Under the pieces are notes generated by a model. It was not told where the DNA came from, did not search any database, and saw only the letters and a list, made by a program, of their open reading frames with translations. The translations under genes and the position numbers were made by a program. Below, piece after piece: positions 42,548-50,055 of a stretch of DNA of 64,000 nucleotides; the stretch's first letter is position 1, and the number at the start of each line of letters is the position of its first letter. The stretch is from an uncultured Clostridia bacterium (GTDB lineage Bacteria > Bacillota > Clostridia > Peptostreptococcales > Anaerovoracaceae): positions 62,001-126,000 of the forward strand of contig CAKQGQ010000006.1 in the NCBI GenBank assembly GCA_934233735.1, read 5' to 3'.

Positions 42548-42978
42548 TATGCTTCACCACCCTTTACTGCGTCTTCTTTGATGGCAAATTTGCACTTAAC
42601 CGGGAGCTTGTGAGCAGCAAGTCTCATAGCTTCTCTTGCTTTCTCTTCGGAAACGCCCTCGATTTCGAACATTACTCTACCTGGCTTCACTACTGCTACC
42701 CAGTACTCAGGAGCACCTTTACCGGAACCCATACGTACTTCAGCAGGTTTCTTTGTTACCGACTTGTGCGGGAAAATCTTGATATATACTTTACCACCTC
42801 TTTTAATCGATCTTGTCATCGCGATACGAGCGGCTTCGATCTGATTAGAAGTGATCCATCCACATTCCTGTGCAACCAATCCGTATGCACCGTAAGTAAT
42901 TGTATTACCTTTGGTTGCAACGCCTTTCATTCTTCCTCTGTGAACTCTTCTGCGTTTAACGCGCTTTGGCATTAACAT
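42547..42978 (-). CDS. rplP: 50S ribosomal protein L16
   Basis: 143 residues, starting MLMPKRVKRRRVHRGRMKG, the form usual in clostridia; AAGGAGG sits ten bases before the first ATG, which favours it over the Met two codons on. ITSNQIEAARIAMTRSIKRGGKVYIKIFP follows. Confidence 0.98.
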   Translation of the reverse strand: MLMPKRVKRRRVHRGRMKGVATKGNTITYGAYGLVAQECGWITSNQIEAARIAMTRSIKRGGKVYIKIFPHKSVTKKPAEVRMGSGKGAPEYWVAVVKPGRVMFEIEGVSEEKAREAMRLAAHKLPVKCKFAIKEDAVKGGEA

Positions 42979-43004
42979 GGCTTTCGTTCCTCCTTTCCGT
43001 GTTC

Positions 43005-43883
43005 TTATGCTTCAGTTGTTTCTGCTGCTTCTACAGCTTCAACCTGTTGTTCTTCTACTTGTGGCTTCGCTTCAACTTTTGGAGCCTTTCTTACTCTTGG
43101 ATTCATAGCCTTCGGTGCTTCCTGACGATCGTTTCTGTCACGTCTTTCGCGTCTTTCGCCGCCGTTTCTTCTGTCACGTCTTTCACCGTCTTTTCTCGGT
43201 CTTCTTTCTCTCTTTTCGCGTTTTTCTTCACGAACAGCACTCTTCAGACCCTTGTCGAGAATTTCGCCGTGGTTAATCCAAACCTTAACGCCGATCTTAC
43301 CGTAAGTAGTGTCAGCTTCTGCGAATCCGTAGTCGATATCTGCTCTTAAAGTGTGAAGAGGAACGTTGCCTTCGCTGTACTTTTCGCTTCTTGCGATTTC
43401 AGCGCCGCCAAGTCTTCCGGAGCAAAGCACCTTGATACCCTTGGAGCCGGCCTTCATTGTTCTGCCGATAGCCTGCTTCATAGCTCTTCTGAAGGAAACA
43501 CGTCTTTCAAGTGCCTGAGCGATGCTTTCTGCAGTAAGCTGTGCGTCTAATTCTGCCCTTCTTACTTCTTCGATTGAAATTTCAACTTCTTTGCCTGTCA
43601 TCTTCTTAATGTCAGCCTTTAAAACATCAACGCCGTCTCCGGATCTTCCGATTACCATGCCCGGCTTAGCTGTAAGAACGATAACTCTGATTTTATTTTC
43701 TGCTGCTCTTTCAATAAGAACCTTTGAAACTCCGGCAACATATAATTTTTTCTTTACATATTCTCTTACTTTGTTATCTTCTACAAGGTAATCTGCAAAG
43801 CTGTTCTTATCTGCATACCATTTGGAATCCCAGTCTTTTATAACGCCCACTCTTAAACCATGTGGACTTACTTTCTGACCCAT
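43005..43883 (-). CDS. rpsC: 30S ribosomal protein S3 with long charged C-terminal tail
   Basis: 292 residues, about 70 more than the common 215-220. The conserved part (KH domain VIGRSGDGVDVLKADIKKMTGKEV; then GRLGGAEIARSEKYSEGNVPLHTLRADIDYG) is normal. After residue about 220 comes a low-complexity tail, first Arg/Lys/Glu/Asp-rich (RKDGERRDRRNGGERRERRD), then Ala/Glu/Val-rich and acidic. The tail may add an RNA-binding or disordered arm at the mRNA entry side of the 30S subunit, where the S3 C-terminus lies (inference). Confidence 0.97.
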   Translation of the reverse strand: MGQKVSPHGLRVGVIKDWDSKWYADKNSFADYLVEDNKVREYVKKKLYVAGVSKVLIERAAENKIRVIVLTAKPGMVIGRSGDGVDVLKADIKKMTGKEVEISIEEVRRAELDAQLTAESIAQALERRVSFRRAMKQAIGRTMKAGSKGIKVLCSGRLGGAEIARSEKYSEGNVPLHTLRADIDYGFAEADTTYGKIGVKVWINHGEILDKGLKSAVREEKREKRERRPRKDGERRDRRNGGERRERRDRNDRQEAPKAMNPRVRKAPKVEAKPQVEEQQVEAVEAAETTEA

Positions 43884-43894
43884 TCGTGAACCTC

Positions 43895-44230
43895 CTATTC
43901 TTTCTCTCTAAGAGTTACGCCAACGTGGCTTGATCTCTTTAAGATGATTGATGCTCTACCTTGTGAACCGGCTCTCCATCTCTTCATGGTCGGGCCCTGG
44001 TTAGCATATACTTCTGCGACATATAAGTTGTCTGGATTCATATCGAAATTGTTTTCAGCGTTTGCTGCTGCTGATTTAACAACCTTTTCTACGATTTCTG
44101 AACCTTTGCCAGGTGTGAACTTTAAAATGTTCAATGCCTCGTTTAAGTCCTTACCTCTTACTAAATCAGTAATCGGTTTAAGCTTGATAGGAGACATTCT
44201 AACGTATTTAGCAACTGCTTTTGCTTCCAT
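43895..44230 (-). CDS. rplV: 50S ribosomal protein L22
   Basis: 111 residues: AKYVRMSPIKLKPITDLVRGKDLNEALNIL and QGPTMKRWRAGSQGRASIILKRSSHVGV. Its loop lines the exit tunnel. Confidence 0.98.
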   Translation of the reverse strand: MEAKAVAKYVRMSPIKLKPITDLVRGKDLNEALNILKFTPGKGSEIVEKVVKSAAANAENNFDMNPDNLYVAEVYANQGPTMKRWRAGSQGRASIILKRSSHVGVTLREKE

Positions 44231-44248
44231 TTCTCATTATCTCCTTTC

Positions 44249-44530
44249 TTATTTCTTAACCTTTGATGATTTGTCAGCAGCGTGACCTCTGTAGTTTCTC
44301 GTAGGAGCAAATTCTCCAAGTCTGTGTCCTACCATGTCTTCTGTGATGTATACAGGAACATGTTTCTTACCGTCGTGCACTGCGATCGTGTGTCCCACCA
44401 TCTGCGGGAATATTGTGGATGGTCTTGACCATGTCTTGATAACTTTCTTGTCGTTAGCTGCGTTGAGTTCTTCGATAGCCTTCAGCAGCTTAGCGTTTAC
44501 GAAAGGACCTTTTTTAAGTGATCTGCCCAT
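44249..44530 (-). CDS. rpsS: 30S ribosomal protein S19
   Basis: 93 residues: MGRSLKKGPFVNAKLLKAIEELN and WSRPSTIFPQMVGHTIAVHDGKKHVPVYITEDMVGHRLGEFAPTR. Confidence 0.98.
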   Translation of the reverse strand: MGRSLKKGPFVNAKLLKAIEELNAANDKKVIKTWSRPSTIFPQMVGHTIAVHDGKKHVPVYITEDMVGHRLGEFAPTRNYRGHAADKSSKVKK

Positions 44531-44548
44531 TATCTTTGCTCCTTCCTA

Positions 44549-45382
44549 TTATTTTTCATTTCTTCTCTTTACGATATATTGATTTGAAGCTTTGTTCTTC
44601 TTTCTTGTCTTATATCCAAGTGCAGGCTTACCCCAAGGAGTAACCGGGCTCTTACGGCCGACAGGCGCTCTGCCTTCACCACCACCATGTGGGTGATCGT
44701 TAGGGTTCATTACGGAACCTCTTACTGTAGGTCTGATGCCCATGTGTCTCTTTCTGCCTGCTTTACCAATCTGGATATTAGCGTGGTCTCCGTTACCAAC
44801 TTCGCCGATAGTAGCTCTGCATCTCATGCTGATTTTTCTTACTTCGCCGGAAGGAAGTCTTACCTGTGCGTAATCTCCTTCTTTCGCCATCAGCTGAGCG
44901 CCGTTTCCTGCGGATCTTGCAAGCTGTCCGCCCTTGCCCGGCTTAAGCTCGATGTTGTGGATGATTGTACCAACCGGAATGTTTGCGATTGGAAGCGCAT
45001 TTCCGGTAACGATATCAGCTTCCGGTCCGGATACTACCTTCTGACCAACCTGTAATCCCTTAGGAGCAAGGATATATCTCTTTTCGCCATCCGCGTATAC
45101 GAGAAGTGCGATGTTTGCGCTTCTGTTCGGATCGTATTCGATTGTCTTTACGGTTGCCGGAATATCGTCCTTCGTTCTCTTGAAGTCGATGATTCTGTAT
45201 TTCGGTCTTGTACCGCCGCCCTGATGTCTAACAGTGATTTTACCTCTGTTGTTTCTTCCTGCATGCTTCTTGAGCGTTACAGTCAAGGATTTCTCAGGTG
45301 TGCTGGTTGTAATTTCTTCAAATGTAGAAACCGTCATACCTCTAAGACCAGGAGTAGTTGGATTATATTTTCTAATTCCCAT
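44549..45382 (-). CDS. rplB: 50S ribosomal protein L2
   Basis: 277 residues: GIRKYNPTTPGLRGMTVSTFEE, GRNNRGKITVRHQGGGTRPKYRIIDF, and the peptidyl-transferase-proximal GVVMNP-type segment here reading VRGSVMNPNDHPHGGGEGRAPVGR. Confidence 0.98.
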   Translation of the reverse strand: MGIRKYNPTTPGLRGMTVSTFEEITTSTPEKSLTVTLKKHAGRNNRGKITVRHQGGGTRPKYRIIDFKRTKDDIPATVKTIEYDPNRSANIALLVYADGEKRYILAPKGLQVGQKVVSGPEADIVTGNALPIANIPVGTIIHNIELKPGKGGQLARSAGNGAQLMAKEGDYAQVRLPSGEVRKISMRCRATIGEVGNGDHANIQIGKAGRKRHMGIRPTVRGSVMNPNDHPHGGGEGRAPVGRKSPVTPWGKPALGYKTRKKNKASNQYIVKRRNEK

Positions 45383-45401
45383 TTCTTACATACCTCCTAT
45401 A

Positions 45402-45692
45402 TTATAGTCCCTGGAAGAATTCGATTTCCTTACTGCCTTCAGTAAGTGTAACGATTGCTTTTTTGTAAGCAGCAGTTCTGCCCACATTTCTTCCCATTCT
45501 CTTAACTTTACCGTCATAATTCATAATGTTTACTTTAGCTACTTCAACACCGAAGATTTCTTCAACAGCTAATTTAACCTGAGTCTTGTTAGCGTCTGTT
45601 GCAACTTTGAAAGTGTACTTCTTGTCTGCAGCCACGTCCATGGACTGTTCTGAAATAACAGGTGTCAAAATGATGTCATATGCTGTTTTCAT
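45402..45692 (-). CDS. rplW: 50S ribosomal protein L23
   Basis: 96 residues: YDIILTPVISEQSMDVAADKKYTFKVATDANKTQVKLAVEEIFGV. Its start shares one base with the last base of rplD. Confidence 0.98.
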   Translation of the reverse strand: MKTAYDIILTPVISEQSMDVAADKKYTFKVATDANKTQVKLAVEEIFGVEVAKVNIMNYDGKVKRMGRNVGRTAAYKKAIVTLTEGSKEIEFFQGL

Positions 45693-46315
45693 TAGATGTA
45701 CACCTCCTCGATTTTCTTAACCGCTTCCTGTGTTACGATGAAGCTTTCGTGGTTTACGATTTCGTAAACGTTCATTGTTCCTACGAGAGCCGTTCTTACT
45801 CCCGGGATGTTAGCTGCGGATCTTACAACGTTTTCATCCTTTTCAGCTGTGATGATTAAAGCTTTCTTGCCAGCCTTAATGTTTTCAAGCACCTTGATCA
45901 TTTCTTTCGTCTTCGGTGCGTCAAATTTGAGTTCATCAAGTACGATGATTTCTTTCTCTAATACCTTCGAGGAAAGTGCAGACTTCATTGCAAGTCTTCT
46001 TAATTTCTTAGGTAATGTATATCTGTAGTCGCGAGGCTTCGGTGCGAATACAACGCCGCCGCCGATCTGTGACGGGTCTGTTGAGCTGCCTTGTCTGTGA
46101 CGACCTGTTCCTTTTTGTCTGAAAGGCTTTCTACCGCCTCCTCTGACTTCGCCTCTTGTCTTAGCTGACTGAGTGCCCTGTCTTTGGTTAGCTAAGTAGT
46201 TCTTTACTACTGCATGAACAGCATTTTCGTTTGGAGTGATTCCGAAAATCGCATCGTTTAATTCGATTGTTCCGGCTTCAGCTCCAGCCATGTTAAGCAT
46301 TGTTACTTTTGCCAT
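45692..46315 (-). CDS. rplD: 50S ribosomal protein L4
   Basis: 207 residues: QRQGTQSAKTRGEVRGGGRKPFRQKGTGRHRQGSS, the tunnel loop, followed by GGGVVFAPKPRDYRYTLPKKLRRLA. In E. coli L4 represses the S10 operon; whether it does here is unknown. Confidence 0.98.
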   Translation of the reverse strand: MAKVTMLNMAGAEAGTIELNDAIFGITPNENAVHAVVKNYLANQRQGTQSAKTRGEVRGGGRKPFRQKGTGRHRQGSSTDPSQIGGGVVFAPKPRDYRYTLPKKLRRLAMKSALSSKVLEKEIIVLDELKFDAPKTKEMIKVLENIKAGKKALIITAEKDENVVRSAANIPGVRTALVGTMNVYEIVNHESFIVTQEAVKKIEEVYI

Positions 46316-46342
46316 TTGTACTTCCTCCTTTCCGAAAGTCTA

Positions 46343-46978
46343 TTATTTGTCCTGACCTTTTACTGCATACTGAACGCGAACCAGTCCGCCTTTGTTTCCC
46401 GGAACAGCGCCCTTAACCAGCATAAGGTTTCTTTCTTCGATAACTTTTACTAAAACCATGTTCTGAACGGTAACAGTATCTCTGCCCATTCTTCCCGGAC
46501 CTGCGTTACCCTTGAATACTCTTGAAGGGTAAGTACCTGCTGCAAGCGCACCTGCAAGTCTCTTATGCTTGGAACCGTGGCTCATAGGTCCTCTGTGGTG
46601 TCCATGTCTCTTGATGTTACCCTGAGTTCCCTTACCTTTGGAAGTGCCTGTGATGTCAAGCTTCTTGCCAACTTCGAAATCAGCAACGGTGATTACCTGC
46701 CCTACTTCGTAGCTTTCGCCTTCTTCAATTCTGAATTCAGCTAAGTGCTTCTTCGGAGCAACGCCTGCCTTTTCAAAATGGCCTGTCAAAGGTTTGTTTA
46801 CTCTCTGCGGCTTCTGGTCTTCAAAACCAACCTGTACTGCGTTGTAACCATCTGTTTCAACAGTCTTAACCTGAGTTACAACTTCAGGGCCTGCTTCGAT
46901 GACTGTTACCGGAATCACATTTCCTTCTTCATCGAAGATCTGAGTCATGCCCATCTTTTTTCCTAAGATTGTCTTCAT
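46343..46978 (-). CDS. rplC: 50S ribosomal protein L3
   Basis: 211 residues from MKTILGKKMGMTQIFDEEGN; GTSKGKGTQGNIKRHGHHRGPMSHGSKHKR and FKGNAGPGRMGRDTVTVQN are the core. Start 46978 was chosen because AAGGAG lies seven bases upstream; the open frame continues 22 codons upstream into the structured spacer and is rejected. Confidence 0.97.
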   Translation of the reverse strand: MKTILGKKMGMTQIFDEEGNVIPVTVIEAGPEVVTQVKTVETDGYNAVQVGFEDQKPQRVNKPLTGHFEKAGVAPKKHLAEFRIEEGESYEVGQVITVADFEVGKKLDITGTSKGKGTQGNIKRHGHHRGPMSHGSKHKRLAGALAAGTYPSRVFKGNAGPGRMGRDTVTVQNMVLVKVIEERNLMLVKGAVPGNKGGLVRVQYAVKGQDK

Positions 46979-47211
46979 ATTTTTTCTCCTTTTCTTACAT
47001 TGGAACCGCGTCGTCGCAAGCTTCGCTGTTTTCGCGTGCTGCATCTCGCACGCTCACGCGCTCCGCTGCTCCTCCTTTCCCCAAAAAGCTTCGCTTTTCG
47101 GGGGCCCCACAGGTTGGGCCAAGAACTTGCAGCTGTCATTTTGCACGCCGGGTTCATACTAAGGGAAGGTCCCTTTCAACTTATTAGTTCGATTTCAAAC
47201 CTTCTTGTGGA
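46979..47211 (-). other. Long structured spacer between rpsJ and rplC
   Basis: 233 bases where about 20-30 are usual. It contains a strong hairpin (CCCCGAAAAGC with GCTTTTTGGGG, loop GAA, at 47079-47103) followed by GGAGGAGC and a GC-rich stretch in which GCGAAGC recurs. No T run and no credible gene. It could be a regulatory, processing or inserted sequence. Confidence 0.5.
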
Positions 47212-47523
47212 TTAGAGTTTGATTTCGATGTCAACACCTGCTGGCAGGTCGAGCTTCGTTAAAGCATCTGTTGTCTTGAGTGTTGCGTTTGTGATGTCGA
47301 TTAATCTCTTGTGAGTTCTCTGTTCGAACTGTTCTCTGCTGTCCTTGTATTTGTGTACAGCTCTTAAGATTGTTACGACTTCTTTTTCTGTAGGCAGCGG
47401 AATCGGACCGGAAACATCTGCGCCTGTCTTTTTCGCCGTTTCGACGATTTTAGCAGCAGACTGGTCTAATAACGCATGGTCATAAGCTTTCAGCTTAATT
47501 CTGATTTTTTGTAATTCGCTCAT
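47212..47523 (-). CDS. rpsJ: 30S ribosomal protein S10
   Basis: 103 residues from MSELQKIRIKLKAYDHALLDQSA; GPIPLPTEKEVVTILRAVHKYKDSREQFEQRTHKRLI is the S10 signature. AGGAGG precedes the ATG at 47523 by seven bases, so the longer frame upstream is not used. First gene of the super-operon; it also has a role in antitermination with NusB. Confidence 0.98.
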   Translation of the reverse strand: MSELQKIRIKLKAYDHALLDQSAAKIVETAKKTGADVSGPIPLPTEKEVVTILRAVHKYKDSREQFEQRTHKRLIDITNATLKTTDALTKLDLPAGVDIEIKL

Positions 47524-47663
47524 TGTTTTCCTCCTGAAATAAATTTTTGTACTGTTTACGCTATGCTTGTACAAGGGGTTCAAATGCCTTGATTTCAACG
47601 CGTACAGTTTTCTTGCCCTTGCGTACACGCGCCCGTGCGTTTCCTACAGTTACGCACAAAGCA

Positions 47664-47726
47664 AAAATCAGGCGAATCCCTTCGCCCCCATCAAGTGAGG
47701 ACAATTCTCCACGGAAATTACCTGAT
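47664..47726 (-). promoter_or_regulatory. Attenuator-like leader of the S10 operon
   Basis: On the minus strand GGCGAA-GGGA-TTCGCC (47672-47687) is followed by TGATTTTTGCTTT, resembling a terminator. An upstream ATCAGG (47721-47726) is complementary to CCTGAT (47668-47673), which overlaps the 3' arm of that hairpin, so two alternative folds are possible. It lies in the 250-base leader between promoter and rpsJ. Confidence 0.55.
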
Positions 47727-47770
47727 AGCTCAGCAACTTCCCGTTTCATCGCCTTAAGCAAGCCTTATTA

Positions 47771-47799
47771 GTATATATCATCTTGTCAAGTTTGGCAAG
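47771..47799 (-). promoter_or_regulatory. Sigma-A promoter of the ribosomal super-operon
   Basis: TTGCCA, 17-base spacer, TATACT on the minus strand, about 250 bases before rpsJ. The 180 bases further upstream (47800-47982) are very AT-rich and hold no gene I can support; they may include an UP element. Confidence 0.75.
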
Positions 47800-47982
47800 C
47801 CTTTTTTAAAATTTTTTTCGCAAAATTTCAAACTTTTTTATATGACGAATTTTAGGATTTCCAACGCTTACACGGCACGAATTTCTTACGCTTGTATTGG
47901 CGTTTCATATTTTGCAAGATTCTTGCTGTTTACTATCAGTGTCAAGAAAAGTCGAACTTTTTTAAAATTTTGATAAAAATTT

Positions 47983-48009
47983 AAAACGGCGTACCGCAAT
48001 GGTACGCCG
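47983..48009 (-). terminator. Terminator of the nucleotidase/pseudouridine operon
   Basis: CGGCGTACC and GGTACGCCG form a perfect 9-bp stem with a 5-base loop, followed on the minus strand by TTTTAAATTTTT. Confidence 0.92.
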
Positions 48010-48030
48010 CCTATCGTGTTTATTTCGTTT

Positions 48031-50022
48031 TTATGACACTTTCTTATAGCTTACATTCGACCACTTGGAATATACATTCTTGCCGCCGATGTTCTTGACA
48101 GCTCTTACCTTGAAGTAGTAAGTTTTGCCCTTTGTAAGCTTCTTGGCTGTGTAAGTCTTCTTGGAAGTTGTCGTAAGTCTCTTGAAGTTCTTTGTCTTCT
48201 TGAGTGATTTGTATACCTGATACTTCACGCCTTTCACTTCCGTGCAAGCCTTCCATGACAGCTTAATCGATTTTTTCTGCTTCTTAGTCGTCAGCTTCGT
48301 CTTGAACTGCTTCAAAGCGATCGTCTGGTTGATGTCGGAAAGCTCTGTTGTGGAAGTGATGTTGATTCTGCCCTGAGCCTGCGCATATTCATCGTTTACA
48401 ACGCCTTTCAGGTTGTTCTGGATATAGTTAATCAGAACCTGGTTGTCGATCATAACTTCATCCTGAAGGATTTTGTTGTTCTTGAACATTACAAATCCGT
48501 CTCCGCCGTTCTTGAGCATATAGTTATGCGATGCGAGCGTGTATGTTTTCGCAAGGTCTAAAGTTTCGCCGTTTACCTTAACATCGAAAACTCTGTACTT
48601 GCCTGCAACCTTGACAAATTCGCCCTTATCGTTTTCTTCAACTGTTGATTCAAGATAAGTATTGATATTGTAAGTAAGGCCTGCAACCTGAAGGAATCCT
48701 CCGTTTTCACCCTTTCCTACATTTCTTGAGCCGAATTCCAGAGCATCCAGAATCTGCTGTCCTGTCGCTTCCACTACGCATGCCATATTGCCGAATGGAT
48801 GAACTGCAATAATTTGTCCATATGTAATGTTGCCCTTTGCGATGGAAGTTCTGATTCCTCCGCCGTTTACAAATGCGATGTCTGCGCCGAGAACATTCTT
48901 ATATGCGTCTGCACAAAGGTCGCCGAGGTTTGTTTCCTGGCTTCTGATCAGACGGTTTTCATTCTGGTCAGCGATAATCAGATCAACATCTGTCTTTGCT
49001 ACTACCTTGTTTTCGAGTTCTTTGTATTTTGCCTTGATACTGTCAACAAATTTCGTGATGTCCGCATCTTTATCCTTTGCAACATCTGCGCCTACATATT
49101 CAGCCGTAATCGTTCCGTTTTCAGCGATTACGATTTTGCCGATGTTTTCAAGCTTCGTGCCGGTAGCTACCATCTTGATGGACTTTCCGTCTTTATTCTT
49201 CACGCTCTTTACAACTGTGCTGTGTGCATGTCCGTCCATAAGAACATCAATGCCCTTTGTATTCTTAATCACATCCATGGAAGTCCACGGCGCACTTGCT
49301 TCATCGTCGCCTAAATGTGCAACTGCTACAACATAGTCTGCGCCTGCTTTTTTCGCAGCGTCAACAGCGGTCTGAACAGCTTTATAAAGCTTATCGCCTG
49401 TTGAATCGTTACAGAAATCATAGATATAGTTGCCGAACTTGTCCTGGAAGTAAGTCGGAGTGGATTTAACCAGCGTTTCCGGTGTGGAGATTCCTACGAA
49501 AGCAACTTTCTTTTCGCCGAAAGTCATCATCTTATAGGTATCAAATACCGGCTTGTCGTCCTTCATGAAGTTTGCAGACACATAAGTCGCCTTCATCTTC
49601 GGAACGATGACATTGAGGAACTGATCCATTCCATAGTCAAATTCGTGGTTACCCGGAGTTACAACATCATAGCCGACTTCGTTCATAATGTCCACGATGT
49701 ATTCACCCTTGGACAATGTTCCGATTGTGTCGCCCTGAATCGCATCGCCTGCATCAACGAGCGCAACATAATTGTGCGTTTCAGCCAGCGCTTTTTTGTA
49801 CGCCGCAAGTCCCGCATAGCCGATGTTCTGGTCAATGCCGCAGTGAACATCGCTTGTTCCTAAAATGACAATGTCATTTGACTTCGCAGGGGTCGTCGGC
49901 TCCGTTGTCGGATTCGGGCTGATAACTTCTGTCGGTGTTTCATCGGCGAAAGCCATGGCAGGCATCATTGCAAATGCAACGAGCAAAGCCAGAACGAGCG
50001 CCAATACTCTCCTGTTTTTCAT
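48031..50022 (-). CDS. Exported bifunctional metallophosphatase/5'-nucleotidase
   Basis: 663 residues. Signal peptide 1-26 (MPAMAFA/DE). The metallophosphatase core is complete: DVHCG, DAGDAIQG, GNHEFDYG, VAHLGD and DGHAHS supply the two-metal site. The 5'-nucleotidase C-terminal substrate domain follows (TNLGDLCADAYKN; FVNGGGIRTSIAKGNITYGQI; HNYMLKNGGDGFVMF). The last 80 residues are an FN3-like module (KLSWKACTEVKGVKYQVYKS... SKWSNVSYKKVS) shared with the next paralogue. It should dephosphorylate extracellular nucleotides to nucleosides. Last gene of the apparent salvage operon. Confidence 0.93.
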   Translation of the reverse strand: MKNRRVLALVLALLVAFAMMPAMAFADETPTEVISPNPTTEPTTPAKSNDIVILGTSDVHCGIDQNIGYAGLAAYKKALAETHNYVALVDAGDAIQGDTIGTLSKGEYIVDIMNEVGYDVVTPGNHEFDYGMDQFLNVIVPKMKATYVSANFMKDDKPVFDTYKMMTFGEKKVAFVGISTPETLVKSTPTYFQDKFGNYIYDFCNDSTGDKLYKAVQTAVDAAKKAGADYVVAVAHLGDDEASAPWTSMDVIKNTKGIDVLMDGHAHSTVVKSVKNKDGKSIKMVATGTKLENIGKIVIAENGTITAEYVGADVAKDKDADITKFVDSIKAKYKELENKVVAKTDVDLIIADQNENRLIRSQETNLGDLCADAYKNVLGADIAFVNGGGIRTSIAKGNITYGQIIAVHPFGNMACVVEATGQQILDALEFGSRNVGKGENGGFLQVAGLTYNINTYLESTVEENDKGEFVKVAGKYRVFDVKVNGETLDLAKTYTLASHNYMLKNGGDGFVMFKNNKILQDEVMIDNQVLINYIQNNLKGVVNDEYAQAQGRINITSTTELSDINQTIALKQFKTKLTTKKQKKSIKLSWKACTEVKGVKYQVYKSLKKTKNFKRLTTTSKKTYTAKKLTKGKTYYFKVRAVKNIGGKNVYSKWSNVSYKKVS

Positions 50023-50055
50023 TTCTCTTCTCCTTTTCTTTTCGTTTCGGTTTGA

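Noticed and set aside
46975..47157. 60-codon frame in the rpsJ-rplC spacer
   Set aside because: It runs through a strong hairpin and past the rplC start, is very Arg/Ala-rich, and no family is recognisable.
47561..47761. Minus-strand frame of 66 codons in the rpsJ leader
   Set aside because: No spaced ribosome binding site, codon use unlike the neighbours, and it coincides with alternative RNA stems; better read as leader RNA.
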